From: JANRKF01 sp964518725
Lineage (GTDB): Bacteria; Pseudomonadota; Alphaproteobacteria; Rickettsiales; SXRF01
NCBI GenBank assembly: GCA_964518725.1
Contig: CAZFKP010000010.1
Span: forward strand, 12,576 to 76,575
Direction of reading: 5' to 3'
Length of the DNA: 64,000 bases
The notes below the pieces were generated by a model. That model searched no databases, had not been told where the DNA came from, and saw only the letters and a list, made by a program, of their open reading frames with translations. The translations under genes and the position numbers were made by a program. Every line of letters begins with the position of its first letter. Positions within the stretch are counted from its first letter, which is position 1. Below are positions 53,568 through 63,131 of this stretch, in pieces.

Positions 53568-54320
53568 CTATCTTCTTTCTCCGAAAAAACGCAGCATGTA
53601 CAGGAACATATTGATGAAATCCATGTACAGATTGACCGCGCCCATGATCGACATTTTTGCCATCAGTTCGCCCGTGCCGGAAAGCTGGTAATACATGCTC
53701 TTCAGCTTCTGGGTATCGTAGGCGGTAAGCCCGACGAAGATCAGCACGCCGATCACCGAGGTAGCAAATGCCAGCGCCGAACTTTGCAGGAAAATATTGA
53801 CCAACGAGGCCAGGATCAGGCCGATCAGCCCCATAATCAGGAACGAACCGAAGCCGGAAAGGTCACGTTTCGTGGTGTAGCCATAGAGGCTCATGCCGCC
53901 GAACGTGCCGGCCGTGATGAAAAACACGCGGGCAATGCTGGTGCCGGTATAAACCAGGAATACCGACGACAGCGACAAGCCCATCACCGCGGCGAAGCCC
54001 CAGAAGGTCGCCTGAAGCGCACCAAGACTCATCCGGTTGAGGCCGAAGCTCATGGTCATGATCATGATGAGCGGCGCGAAGGCCACAATCCAGCCAAGAC
54101 CGCTCATGCCAGTCAGCTGCCCCATCTCATTGGTGGCATAAAACAGGCGGAGCATCGCTTCCGAGTTGGCGGTAAACAGCGCTACAATGCCGGTCAGCGC
54201 CAATGCACTTGCCATATAGTTGTAAATTTTGAGCATATATGCCCGTAACCCCGCATCCATCTCCACAGCGCGGGTCTGCGCCTGAGCTTGAGCCGTTGCA
54301 AAAGGGTCGTTAAAAGCCAT
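53568..54320 (-). CDS. Bax inhibitor-1/YccA family membrane protein
   Basis: 250 residues from ATG 54320 (MAFNDPFATAQAQAQTRAVE), because GGAG lies before it; ATG 54332 adds four residues. Seven membrane helices (for example YNYMASALALTGIVALFTAN, later ASLVNIFLQSSALAFATSVI) and the C-terminal MDFINMFLYMLRFFGERR are typical. The family includes calcium-leak channels and the FtsH-associated YccA. No partner gene adjacent. Confidence 0.93.
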   Translation of the reverse strand: MAFNDPFATAQAQAQTRAVEMDAGLRAYMLKIYNYMASALALTGIVALFTANSEAMLRLFYATNEMGQLTGMSGLGWIVAFAPLIMIMTMSFGLNRMSLGALQATFWGFAAVMGLSLSSVFLVYTGTSIARVFFITAGTFGGMSLYGYTTKRDLSGFGSFLIMGLIGLILASLVNIFLQSSALAFATSVIGVLIFVGLTAYDTQKLKSMYYQLSGTGELMAKMSIMGAVNLYMDFINMFLYMLRFFGERR

Positions 54321-54541
54321 TGTCGTCTCCATTCAATTGGTTAAGGTAGCTTGCGCTACACCCCATTATATGGGCTTATTGCCCGCCATTTCAAGTGAAA
54401 CCGTATAAAAAGCGACATGCTATTCTTTTTGCTTGAATTGCAAGCAGTATCAGGGTAATTACCTGCCTCCCAATCGTCGGGCGAGTGGCATTGCCTTGCA
54501 CGGTTGCGTGAAATTTATATCTATCTGAAAGGATACAGAAA

Positions 54542-54745
54542 ATGCCAAAGTTGAAGACCAAAAGCAGTTGCAAAAAGCGTTTCAAGTTTTCTGCAACTGG
54601 CAAAGTGATTATGTCCCAGGCCGGTAAACGCCATGGTATGCGTAAGCGCACCAACCGCTTTATCCGCAACGCTCGCGGCACCACCGTCATGGATGAGGCC
54701 GATCAGCACCGCATCGTTCAATACATGCCTTACGGGAGTAAATAA
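54542..54745 (+). CDS. rpmI: 50S ribosomal protein L35
   Basis: 67 residues, basic, MPKLKTKSSCKKRFKFSATG, normal length, AAAGGA before the ATG. The upstream 220 bases (54321-54541) may hold a leader, but infC is not adjacent, unlike the common infC-rpmI-rplT order. Confidence 0.97.
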   Translation: MPKLKTKSSCKKRFKFSATGKVIMSQAGKRHGMRKRTNRFIRNARGTTVMDEADQHRIVQYMPYGSK

Positions 54746-54747
54746 TC

Positions 54748-55113
54748 ATGGCACACGCTCAATCCGGCGCCAACCGCGCACGTCGTAAAAAAATCCTGAA
54801 GATGGCCAAAGGCTATCGTGGACGTTCCAAAAACTGCATCACCGTTGCCCGCGAGAAGGTCGAAAAAGGCCTGCGCTATGCTTACCGTGACCGCCGCACC
54901 AAGAAACGTAATTTCCGGAGCCTCTGGATCCAGCGCATTAACGCTGGCGTCCGCGAGCACGGCATGGTCTATTCCCAGTTCATGAATGGCTTGCTCAAAG
55001 CCGGCATCGAAGTGGATCGCAAAATCCTCTCCGACCTCGCCATCTCTGAGCCTGCTGCATTCAAGTCACTGGTTGACCAATCCAAAGCCGCACTCGATAA
55101 AAAAGCGGCTTAA
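54748..55113 (+). CDS. rplT: 50S ribosomal protein L20
   Basis: 121 residues, MAHAQSGANRARRKKILKMA, with the long basic N-terminal extension and NFRSLWIQRINAGVREHG. It begins two bases after rpmI. L20 binds 23S rRNA early in assembly and, in other bacteria, represses its own operon. Confidence 0.98.
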   Translation: MAHAQSGANRARRKKILKMAKGYRGRSKNCITVAREKVEKGLRYAYRDRRTKKRNFRSLWIQRINAGVREHGMVYSQFMNGLLKAGIEVDRKILSDLAISEPAAFKSLVDQSKAALDKKAA

Positions 55114-55128
55114 GTAATTTTCTAACAT

Positions 55129-55178
55129 GCAAACGAAGCAATCCAGTTGTCAAGGCTGGATTGCTTCGCTACGTTTGC
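55129..55178. promoter_or_regulatory. Long hairpin between rplT and pheS
   Basis: CGAAGCAATCCAG (55134-55146) pairs perfectly with CTGGATTGCTTCG (55156-55168) over a nine-base loop. An outer GCAAA (55129) pairs with TTTGC (55174) across a bulge. It ends seven bases before the pheS ATG and lacks a T-run. Confidence 0.65.
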
Positions 55179-55185
55179 AACCCTT

Positions 55186-56205
55186 ATGACCGACACACTC
55201 CTTTCACAAGCCATCGCCGCCATTGCATCTGCGTCTACCTCTGCTGCGCTGGAAGAGCTTCGTATTGCATGGCTGGGTAAAAAAGGCCGCATCACCGAGG
55301 AATTAAAAACATTGGGCGGCCTTGATCCCGAAGCACGAAAAACGCGCGGCGCCGAGCTCAATGACATCAAAAACAAAATCACCGAGGCGCTCGATGTAAA
55401 GAAATCATCGCTGGCCGCCGCCGAGTTAAACGCCCGCCTGACCACCGAAACCATCGACGTCACCCTGCCCACAACACCATCGCCCACAGGCAAGCTCCAC
55501 CCGGTCACACAGGTGATCGAAGAAATCCGTACCATTTTCGCCGAGTTCGGATTTTCCGTCGCTGAAGGCCCCGATATCGAAGACGCCGAACATAATTTCG
55601 ATGCGCTCAACATTCCCGAATCGCACCCGGCACGGCAGATGCATGATACGTTTTATTTGAAGGGCGGCCAGTTGCTGCGTACCCATACATCGCCAGTGCA
55701 AATCCGCACCATGCGCGCCGGCAAGCCACCGTTTCGTTTCATCGCGCCCGGCAGCACCTATCGCTGCGATTCCGACCTGACCCACACACCGATGTTCCAC
55801 CAGGTCGAAGGCTTCGTCATCGATAAGGGCATTCACATGGGGCACTTGAAAGGCTGCATCATCGAGTTCCTGAAAACCTTCTTCGAACTCGATTCCGTGC
55901 CAACGCGTTTCCGCCCAAGCTTTTTCCCCTTCACCGAGCCCAGCGCTGAAGTTGATATCGGCTGCAAGCGCTCGCGTGATGAGCTAAAAATCGGCGAGGG
56001 GAATGATTGGCTGGAAGTGCTCGGCTGCGGCATGATCCACCCGAACGTGCTGAAAAACTGCGGCATCGACCCGAACGAATGGCAGGGCTTCGCCTTCGGT
56101 ATGGGCGTCGAGCGCCTCGCCATGCTGAAATACGGCATCCCGGATTTACGCACCTTCTTTGAAAGCGACGTGCGCTGGCTGCAACATTATGGGTTTGCCG
56201 CATGA
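55186..56205 (+). CDS. pheS: Phenylalanine-tRNA ligase alpha subunit
   Basis: 339 residues from ATG 55186 (MTDTLLSQAIAAIASASTSA). An N-terminal coiled coil (about 1-85), then class II synthetase motifs: HPARQMHDTFYLKGGQLLRT, HTSPVQIRTM, FHQVEGFVIDKGIHMGHLKG, EVDIGCK-type WLEVLGCGMIHPNVLKN, and GFAFGMGVERLAMLKYGIPD (motif 3). The stop overlaps the pheT start by four bases. Confidence 0.97.
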   Translation: MTDTLLSQAIAAIASASTSAALEELRIAWLGKKGRITEELKTLGGLDPEARKTRGAELNDIKNKITEALDVKKSSLAAAELNARLTTETIDVTLPTTPSPTGKLHPVTQVIEEIRTIFAEFGFSVAEGPDIEDAEHNFDALNIPESHPARQMHDTFYLKGGQLLRTHTSPVQIRTMRAGKPPFRFIAPGSTYRCDSDLTHTPMFHQVEGFVIDKGIHMGHLKGCIIEFLKTFFELDSVPTRFRPSFFPFTEPSAEVDIGCKRSRDELKIGEGNDWLEVLGCGMIHPNVLKNCGIDPNEWQGFAFGMGVERLAMLKYGIPDLRTFFESDVRWLQHYGFAA

Positions 56206-58568
56206 AATTCACCCTCTCCTGGCTGAAAGATCACCTCGATACCGCCGCCTCACTGGATGAGATTGGCAAAACGCTGACCGCCATTGGCCTTGAAGTCGAA
56301 TCCATCACCAATCCTGCGGAAGATTTGAAGGCGTTTACGGTCGCAAAGATTCTCGAAGCATCACGCCACCCGGAAGCCGATAAATTGCAGGTCTGCAAAG
56401 TGCAGTCGGATGTCGGTGAACTACAAATTGTCTGCGGCGCACCGAATGCGCGCGCAGGTTTGTTCGTCGCACTCGCGAAAGAAGGGGCGTTCATTCCCGG
56501 CTCTAATTTCACCATTAAGAAAACCAAAATCCGCGGTGTGGAGTCTAACGGAATGTTGTGTTCGTTTGAAGAGCTCGGCATCGCAGGTGATTCATCGGGA
56601 ATCATCGAGTTGCCCGAAGCAGCCATCGGCTCTTCCGTTGCCGCAGCGCTCGGCATGGACGACCCCGTCATCGACATCGCCATCACCCCCAACCGCGCCG
56701 ATTGCTTAGGCGTGCACGGCATCGCACGCGATCTCGCGGCAGCGGGGTTGGGCACGCTGAAACCACTCAACCTAGCTGCACCGACATTGAGCGGGGCATC
56801 TCCCATTTCAGTCGGCATCATCAGCGAACATTGCCAACAATTTATCGGCTGCCATATTACCGGCGTAAAAAATGGCGAAAGCCCAGACTGGCTGAAAAAA
56901 CGCCTGGTCGCCATCGGCCAAAAACCCATCTCAGCACTGGTCGATATCACCAACTATTTCACCTTCAGCCTGAATCGGCCAATGCATGTCTATGATGCAA
57001 CGAAACTGCACGGCAACATCACCGTGCGCGATGCGAAGGCCGGCGAAACGATCGCAGCGCTGAACGGCAAAACCTATGAACTGCCGCTAGGCACGTGCAT
57101 CATTGCAGACGACAACACGCCGGTCGCCATTGCAGGTGTCATCGGCGGCGAAGCAACCGGCTGCACGGCAGGTACCACCGATGTGTTCCTCGAAGTCGCA
57201 CTCTTCACCCCATCGCATGTGGCCGCTACCGGCCGCACCCTGCAAATTGATTCCGATGCGCGCTACCGTTTCGAGCGCGGCGTTGACCCAGCATTCGTGG
57301 AAGACGGAGCCAAACTCGCCATCAACATGATCCAGCAACTTTGCGGCGGCAAGGCGAGCGAACTGGTCAGAGTCGGCGCTACCCCAGAGTGGGAACGCAC
57401 AATTGCCTTCAACCTTGAGCGCGTAAAAACGCTGGGCGGCACCGATATTCCACACGATATCATCAAAGAAATTCTTGAATCGCTCGGCTTTGATATGGGC
57501 GCGAACGTCACTCCGCCGAGCTGGCGCGCTGATGTTGAGGGTGAAGCTGATCTGGTGGAAGAAGTGCTCCGTATCCACGGCTATGACCACCTGCCGGTGC
57601 TGCCGCTGCCGAAGCTTCCGGGTGTCACCCTGCCTGCCACCGACCGCGTGATGCAGAGCAAGCGGCTTCTCGCCTCTGCTGGCTATCTAGAAGTGTGCAG
57701 CTACTCGTTCATTGCTCACACACAGGCAAAACGTTTCGCTGGCGGAACCGAAAATTTGCAGCTCGCCAACCCGATTTCCGAAGAACTTTCGGACATGCGC
57801 CCAAATTTGCTGCCGAACCTGCTAACCGCCGCCGCGAAGAACCATGCGCGCGGATTTAACAATGTACGCCTGACCGAAGTCGGCCTCACCTACCAGGATA
57901 CCACCCCCACCGGGCAAGCAATGGTGGCCTGCGGCCTGCTCACCGGCGAAAATAGCGCCTGTACCGTAGACGGCACGTTATTCAAAACCTCTACCCAGCC
58001 TGTTGGCGCATTTGACGCCAAGCGCGACCTGCTCGCCTTGCTGGCCACCCTCGGCGTCCATAAATATGAAATCTCCACCGATACGCCGAGCTGGTATCAC
58101 CCCGGCCGCAGCGGTGCCGTGACCCTTGGCAAAAAAATTATCCTCGGCTATTTCGGCGAACTGCATCCGCAATTACTCTGTGAATATGATATTGATACAC
58201 CCGCCGCAGGGTTTGAAATTTTCCTGAATAATATTCCTACCCCGCGTGCTAAAACCAAAGCCAAGCCGGCACTCGTGCTTTCGGATTACCAGGCCGTCAC
58301 CCGCGACTTTGCCTTTGTGGTAGAGGATAGGATCGCCGCCGCCGAACTGACAAAAGCCATCGCCAGCGCTGAAAAAACCCTCATCACCGACATCACGATT
58401 TTTGATGTGTATGCTGGCAAAGGTGTCGAAGACGGCAAGAAATCCATCGCCCTGCAAGTGACGCTGCAAGCGGCCGACCGCACCTTATCGGAGGCTGATA
58501 TTACGAGCGTGTCGCAGAATATCATTGCTAGCGTTGCAAAAGCCGTCGGCGGCAGCCTGCGCGCATGA
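56202..58568 (+). CDS. pheT: Phenylalanine-tRNA ligase beta subunit
   Basis: 788 residues, full length. tRNA-binding domain near 40-150 (VCKVQSDVGELQIVCGAPNA), B3/B4 editing region in the middle, B5 domain, and a C-terminal anticodon-binding FDX-ACB domain (about 695-788, ITDITIFDVYAGKGVEDGKK). It is coupled to pheS at the start and to the DNA glycosylase gene at the end. Confidence 0.97.
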   Translation: MKFTLSWLKDHLDTAASLDEIGKTLTAIGLEVESITNPAEDLKAFTVAKILEASRHPEADKLQVCKVQSDVGELQIVCGAPNARAGLFVALAKEGAFIPGSNFTIKKTKIRGVESNGMLCSFEELGIAGDSSGIIELPEAAIGSSVAAALGMDDPVIDIAITPNRADCLGVHGIARDLAAAGLGTLKPLNLAAPTLSGASPISVGIISEHCQQFIGCHITGVKNGESPDWLKKRLVAIGQKPISALVDITNYFTFSLNRPMHVYDATKLHGNITVRDAKAGETIAALNGKTYELPLGTCIIADDNTPVAIAGVIGGEATGCTAGTTDVFLEVALFTPSHVAATGRTLQIDSDARYRFERGVDPAFVEDGAKLAINMIQQLCGGKASELVRVGATPEWERTIAFNLERVKTLGGTDIPHDIIKEILESLGFDMGANVTPPSWRADVEGEADLVEEVLRIHGYDHLPVLPLPKLPGVTLPATDRVMQSKRLLASAGYLEVCSYSFIAHTQAKRFAGGTENLQLANPISEELSDMRPNLLPNLLTAAAKNHARGFNNVRLTEVGLTYQDTTPTGQAMVACGLLTGENSACTVDGTLFKTSTQPVGAFDAKRDLLALLATLGVHKYEISTDTPSWYHPGRSGAVTLGKKIILGYFGELHPQLLCEYDIDTPAAGFEIFLNNIPTPRAKTKAKPALVLSDYQAVTRDFAFVVEDRIAAAELTKAIASAEKTLITDITIFDVYAGKGVEDGKKSIALQVTLQAADRTLSEADITSVSQNIIASVAKAVGGSLRA

Positions 58569-59182
58569 GCCTTGATTACTGGGAAGATGCCAAGGCGCAT
58601 TTGAGCAAAAAAGATAGGGTGCTCAAAAATATCATCGCCGGATACGAAGGCGAAATGCTCACTAAAAAAGGCGACGCATTCCTCACCCTCGCCCGCGCCA
58701 TCGTCGGCCAGCATATTTCGGTCAAAGCCGCCGATACGGTGTGGAAACGTTTTGAGCAGGCTGTGGGCAAAACAACCCCCAAACAGGTGATGGCAGCAAG
58801 CGACGAAGATTTGCGCTCCGCCGGTCTTTCCGGCCAGAAAGTCTCCTATATGCGCTCACTCGCCGACTACTTTGCCAACAATAAAGAAATCACCGCCACA
58901 TGGCAGAACATGACCGATGATGAACTTCTGAAGTCCCTGACCTCCATCAAAGGCATTGGTGTGTGGACAGCAGAAATGTTCATGATTTTCCACCTTGGCC
59001 GCCCGGATGTGTTTCCGATCAAAGATATCGGCGTACAAAAAGCCATGTTCCGCCACTACCATAACAGCGACAAGGTGGTGCTTAAAAAACTGATGGAACG
59101 CGCCGAACGCTGGCGTCCTTACCGTTCGGTGGCAACATGGTATTTATGGCGTTCGCTTGACCCGGTGCCAGTAGAATACTGA
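58565..59182 (+). CDS. DNA-3-methyladenine glycosylase (AlkA/HhH-GPD type)
   Basis: 205 residues. AIVGQHISVKAADTVWKRFE (HhH-GPD start), then LSGQKVSYMRSLADYF, the helix-hairpin-helix SIKGIGVWTAEMFMIFHLGR and the catalytic Asp in PDVFPIKDIGVQKAM. It lacks the Fe-S cluster Cys set. It excises alkylated purines in base repair. It starts within the end of pheT (ATGA), an unusual coupling of translation and repair genes. Confidence 0.92.
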   Translation: MSLDYWEDAKAHLSKKDRVLKNIIAGYEGEMLTKKGDAFLTLARAIVGQHISVKAADTVWKRFEQAVGKTTPKQVMAASDEDLRSAGLSGQKVSYMRSLADYFANNKEITATWQNMTDDELLKSLTSIKGIGVWTAEMFMIFHLGRPDVFPIKDIGVQKAMFRHYHNSDKVVLKKLMERAERWRPYRSVATWYLWRSLDPVPVEY

Positions 59183-59190
59183 AAAAGACT

Positions 59191-59314
59191 TGAAAACTCA
59201 TTTATATGAGGCAAATTCTAGGCAGCTTCGCGCACAGCAAGGAGCGTACACTTAGTACGTGACCGAAGCGAGCACGAAGATAACGACGAAGTTGTCCATA
59301 GAAATGAGTTTTCA
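59191..59314 (+). promoter_or_regulatory. Nested inverted repeats forming the purB leader
   Basis: TGAAAACTCATTT (59191-59203) pairs with AAATGAGTTTTCA (59302-59314), whose last base touches the purB ATG. Inside, GCTTCG (59225-59230) pairs with CGAAGC (59264-59269), and CGTAC (59245) with GTACG (59255). The whole gap is thus one structured element. Confidence 0.6.
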
Positions 59315-60613
59315 ATGATCCCACGCTACACCCGCCCCGAAATGGCATCCATCTGGACCGACGACACGCGCTACCGCATCTGGTTCGAAATTGAAGCCCA
59401 TGCCTGTGACGCGCTCGCGGAAAAAGGCGTGATCCCGAAATCGGCTGCTAAAACCATTTGGGAAAAAGGCAAATTTGACGCTAAGCGTGTTGATGAAATC
59501 GAACGCACGACCAAACATGATGTGATCGCCTTCCTTACCAATGTCGCCGAGCACGTGGGCGAAGATGCGCGCTTCCTGCACCAGGGCATGACCAGCTCCG
59601 ACGTGCTCGACACCTGCCTTTCCGTGCAGCTCGCCCGCGCCTCCGATATTCTAATTGCCGATGTTGACGGGCTGCTCGCCGCGCTGAAACGCCGCGCGAT
59701 GGAACATAAAAACACCATCACTGTCGGCCGCAGTCACGGCATCCACGCCGAACCGGTGACGTTCGGGTTGAAACTCGCCACCTACTACGCCGAATTCACC
59801 CGCGCCCGCGAACGCCTGGTGGCAGCGCGCAAAGAGATTGCCACCTGCGCCATTTCCGGCGCGGTTGGCACCTTTGCCAACATCGATCCGTATGTGGAAG
59901 AATATGTTGCAAGAAAAATGGGTCTGGAAATGGAACCGGTCTCCACGCAGGTCATCCCGCGTGACCGCCATGCCATGTATTTCGCCACGCTCGGCGTCGT
60001 CGCCAGTTCGCTCGAACGGCTCGCCACCGAAATCCGCCACCTGCAGCGCACCGAGGTGCTGGAAGCCGAGGAATATTTCTCGCCCGGCCAGAAAGGCTCC
60101 TCTGCCATGCCGCACAAACGCAACCCGGTCTTGTCGGAAAATGTCACCGGCCTGGCGCGTCTCGTGCGCGGCTACGCCATGCCCGCCATGGAAAATGTGG
60201 CACTCTGGCACGAACGCGACATCTCGCACTCCTCCGTCGAGCGGATGATTGGCCCAGATGCAACCGTGACGCTCGATTTCGCGCTGGTACGCACCACAAA
60301 TATCATCGACAAGCTGGTGGTCTATCCGGAAAATATGAAAGCCAACCTCGAAAGTATGGGCGGGCTGATTTTCTCGCAGCGCGCCCTGCTGGCACTGACA
60401 CAAGCCGGAATGAGTCGCGAATCAGCCTATGCCATTGTCCAGAAACATGCGATGAAAGTATGGGGGACCGAGGAATCGGAATTGCTGACCGAGCTTCTGT
60501 CGGATTCAGAGGTCACGAACCACATCCCGGCAAAAGAATTATCGGCGCTGTTTGATATTTCCTACCACACCAAACACGTGGATACGATTTTCAAACGTGT
60601 ATTCGGAGCATAG
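59315..60613 (+). CDS. purB: Adenylosuccinate lyase
   Basis: 432 residues, the short bacterial PurB. The fumarase/aspartase signature GQKGSSAMPHKRNPVLSENV (about residue 260) and VGRSHGIHAEPVTFGLK with the catalytic His, plus DARFLHQGMTSSDVLDTCLS near the start. It releases fumarate at two steps of purine synthesis. Its start codon is directly at the end of a long inverted repeat, which would hide the ribosome binding site if folded. Confidence 0.97.
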   Translation: MIPRYTRPEMASIWTDDTRYRIWFEIEAHACDALAEKGVIPKSAAKTIWEKGKFDAKRVDEIERTTKHDVIAFLTNVAEHVGEDARFLHQGMTSSDVLDTCLSVQLARASDILIADVDGLLAALKRRAMEHKNTITVGRSHGIHAEPVTFGLKLATYYAEFTRARERLVAARKEIATCAISGAVGTFANIDPYVEEYVARKMGLEMEPVSTQVIPRDRHAMYFATLGVVASSLERLATEIRHLQRTEVLEAEEYFSPGQKGSSAMPHKRNPVLSENVTGLARLVRGYAMPAMENVALWHERDISHSSVERMIGPDATVTLDFALVRTTNIIDKLVVYPENMKANLESMGGLIFSQRALLALTQAGMSRESAYAIVQKHAMKVWGTEESELLTELLSDSEVTNHIPAKELSALFDISYHTKHVDTIFKRVFGA

Positions 60614-60614
60614 T

Positions 60615-61019
60615 ATGTTTCCTGTAACCGCACTCTTCGCCGCACTTTCCGCCTTCATGCTGGTGGTATTGTCATTAAACGTCATCCGCACCCGGCGGCA
60701 ACTGTTGGTGCTGATCGGCGACGGCGGGAAGGAAGCGATGCAGCGCGCCATTCGCGCCCAGGCTAACTTCTCGGAATATGTGCCGCTGGCATTGATCCTG
60801 ATGGCGATGCTCGAAGCCGATAACACGCGTAAATGGATAGTGATCGTGCTGGGTGTGGTGTTGCTGACCGGACGAATAAGCCACGCCTACAGCCTGCTGG
60901 TCTATGAACCAAGAAATGCCGGGCAGCCGGTCGAACAACGGGTGCTGTTCCGTAAAGCCGGTATGATCGCCACCTTCGCCGTGCTGATTTCAGGGGGTCT
61001 GCTGGTGCTGCTCGGTTAA
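60615..61019 (+). CDS. MAPEG family membrane protein
   Basis: 134 residues from ATG 60615 (MFPVTALFAALSAFMLVVLS), one base after the purB stop. Four membrane helices and RAQANFSEYVPLALILMAML with RISHAYSLL fit MAPEG (membrane-associated proteins in eicosanoid and glutathione metabolism). The bacterial role is unclear. The stop overlaps the convergent 668-residue gene by four bases. Confidence 0.9.
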   Translation: MFPVTALFAALSAFMLVVLSLNVIRTRRQLLVLIGDGGKEAMQRAIRAQANFSEYVPLALILMAMLEADNTRKWIVIVLGVVLLTGRISHAYSLLVYEPRNAGQPVEQRVLFRKAGMIATFAVLISGGLLVLLG

Positions 61020-63022
61020 CCAGGAGTACGAACGCTCGCCGCCCCTTTTTCCGCCGCCACATATTGATCCAGCAGCGCCTGCCGCTCTTTCATATGGTGG
61101 ACGATAATCTCTCCATATTCCACCATCCGATCGGCGGCAATCGAGGCCATGGACATATCATCCAGCGGCACCTTTTTGGTTTCGTACATCCCCTCCACCG
61201 ATTCACCACAGCTGCGAGCCGCTTCCACCTGATCCTCCGTAACACCCGCACGACGCTCCTTGCCGGTCACGTTGATCAGGCTATCCAGCGCCGCTGCCAC
61301 CGCCTCATCGGTCGCACGCACCTCTGCGGCGATCTTGTTCGCAGCATCCTTATACGCTCCGTTCAGGAATTCCTTATAGGCCACATGCCCGCCATATTTT
61401 TTCAATTGCTGTGCAATCTCGGCATCCACCTCTTTCGTGAGACGCTCCGTCAACCCTGCCAAATTCCGGCGCAACTCCTGCAACGCTAGAATCATTTCCT
61501 GGTGGTTAGTGTCGATGTCCCCATACGGCTCGCCGCTGCGTAACTTATCACACAATGCCTTCGTCACTTCCGCAAAGCATGTTTGAAATGTGTCGGCATA
61601 GCGATTACGCCTTTCAACAATGCCAGAAAATTTCGTCGAAAGCCCTGCGATAGCTTCTCGTAACGTAGTGGAAGAAAGTTTCTTTTGTGCTTTGACCTGC
61701 TCTTTATTGAGGTAATAAAGCGGCCCTGTATTTTCACGGAACTCCGGAATACGCGTAGTGATGGCAGTGGCAGCGCGCTCAAGCAAATCCGGGTTCGGTT
61801 GCGGTACATCCGTTACCAGCCCCTTCTCCAGCGAAAAACGCTGCTGAACCTCCTGAAGATATTCCAAACTCTGCTCAAACCCCTGAAGCGCGGCGCGGTG
61901 CGCCCTCGCCTGCGCTTCATACGGAGCCCTTATCTGCTCAAGGTATAAATAGGCACGGGCGCACTCAAAAGCACCATGGTGGTAATTATGCTCCGCATCC
62001 GTATAACCTTGCAGCATGTTAGATGCCATAATCAGGCTGCCAAACCGCGCATAACCGACCTGCACCACAAATTCTGCAAATTCCTTGATCACCGGCGTGC
62101 TGTCAACCCGCGCCTGCTCGGCAGCGGTCAATGGAGGATTCTTAAGCGCCGCCTCGATGATGGCATGCATCTTCTGGCGATCCGACTCATCAAGCGCCTC
62201 ACGCCTGGTAACCTTCATAAGCAGTTCCGGCGCCACAGTGAATAACTCATCCGGCATCTTGGTATAACTCATGAGATGCATCCCATGCTCTTCAATAAAC
62301 GCCGCATCCTCCATCGATACGGTGCCACCTGCCCCAACGGTTTTATCGATCGCCCGGAATCGCCTGCACTCATCTTCCCGAAACATCTGGTGCGCCAATT
62401 TTTTGGCCAGCGCAAGCTCGTCCTTATCAATGCGCTCTATCAACGCTCTCGTTGACTCGGTAAAATCCGTGATGGTGCCGTCCATGGTTTTATCGAATTT
62501 GCACTGGGCATAGATCGTCGCCAGCTCTTGATCCAACTGGACACCGCCATCTTGCTTGCGGGCTGCCCTCAATAGTTTCTGCACCAGCGGCAAGCCCATC
62601 GCCCACGCATCAGGAAAAACCATCGTCGTGCTGGTGCGTGCTTTTAATCGCTCCGAAAGCTCCACCACTTCTTGACTCACGGTAGTTTTTCCATCTTCGA
62701 ACACTTCTTCAACGGCAAGCCACGAACCGATCATGGGCGCAAGATTGTTGCCAATCACGCCGCTAAGAAGCAACGCGGCGCGATGCTCTTCCGGCGCGAT
62801 GGGGCTAATCGCAGGCAGGTCTGCGAATGCACTGACATCGGCAGGCCTTGCTACCGGGTCTCGCCTCAAACTGGTCGGGGCAGAGGCTTGTTTCCAGTTT
62901 AGATTGGGGCGAGCCAGAAGCTGTTCCCATAAATCCACCTGCTGTGGCTCACCGGCAAGAATAGCGTCTTTGCCACGTATTGGCGGTTTGGCTGATTTCC
63001 CGGAGGAAGCGGTATCGTTCAT
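61016..63022 (-). CDS. Unknown large helical protein (668 aa)
   Basis: 668 residues, without signal peptide or membrane segment, largely alpha-helical. Notable parts: EHRAALLLSGVIGNNLAPMI, ELATIYAQCKFDKTMDGTIT, DAEHNYHHGAFECARAYLYL, and a coiled-coil-like stretch near EMILALQELRRNLAGLTERL. The end (HHMKERQALLDQYVAAEKGA) is charged. No family is recognised. Codon use resembles the neighbours, so it is probably long resident rather than newly acquired. Confidence 0.75.
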   Translation of the reverse strand: MNDTASSGKSAKPPIRGKDAILAGEPQQVDLWEQLLARPNLNWKQASAPTSLRRDPVARPADVSAFADLPAISPIAPEEHRAALLLSGVIGNNLAPMIGSWLAVEEVFEDGKTTVSQEVVELSERLKARTSTTMVFPDAWAMGLPLVQKLLRAARKQDGGVQLDQELATIYAQCKFDKTMDGTITDFTESTRALIERIDKDELALAKKLAHQMFREDECRRFRAIDKTVGAGGTVSMEDAAFIEEHGMHLMSYTKMPDELFTVAPELLMKVTRREALDESDRQKMHAIIEAALKNPPLTAAEQARVDSTPVIKEFAEFVVQVGYARFGSLIMASNMLQGYTDAEHNYHHGAFECARAYLYLEQIRAPYEAQARAHRAALQGFEQSLEYLQEVQQRFSLEKGLVTDVPQPNPDLLERAATAITTRIPEFRENTGPLYYLNKEQVKAQKKLSSTTLREAIAGLSTKFSGIVERRNRYADTFQTCFAEVTKALCDKLRSGEPYGDIDTNHQEMILALQELRRNLAGLTERLTKEVDAEIAQQLKKYGGHVAYKEFLNGAYKDAANKIAAEVRATDEAVAAALDSLINVTGKERRAGVTEDQVEAARSCGESVEGMYETKKVPLDDMSMASIAADRMVEYGEIIVHHMKERQALLDQYVAAEKGAASVRTPG

Positions 63023-63131
63023 ACAGGCCTGTGAAGTGGTTGATATTCCTGGCCATCATAATATGAATTAATTATAATTTACAGTTAAAAATGGCCTTGC
63101 AATAAGTGTTTGATATTGTTAAATACAATTG

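Noticed and set aside
59651..60403. 250-codon minus-strand frame inside purB
   Set aside because: Shadow of purB, no ribosome binding site and no family.
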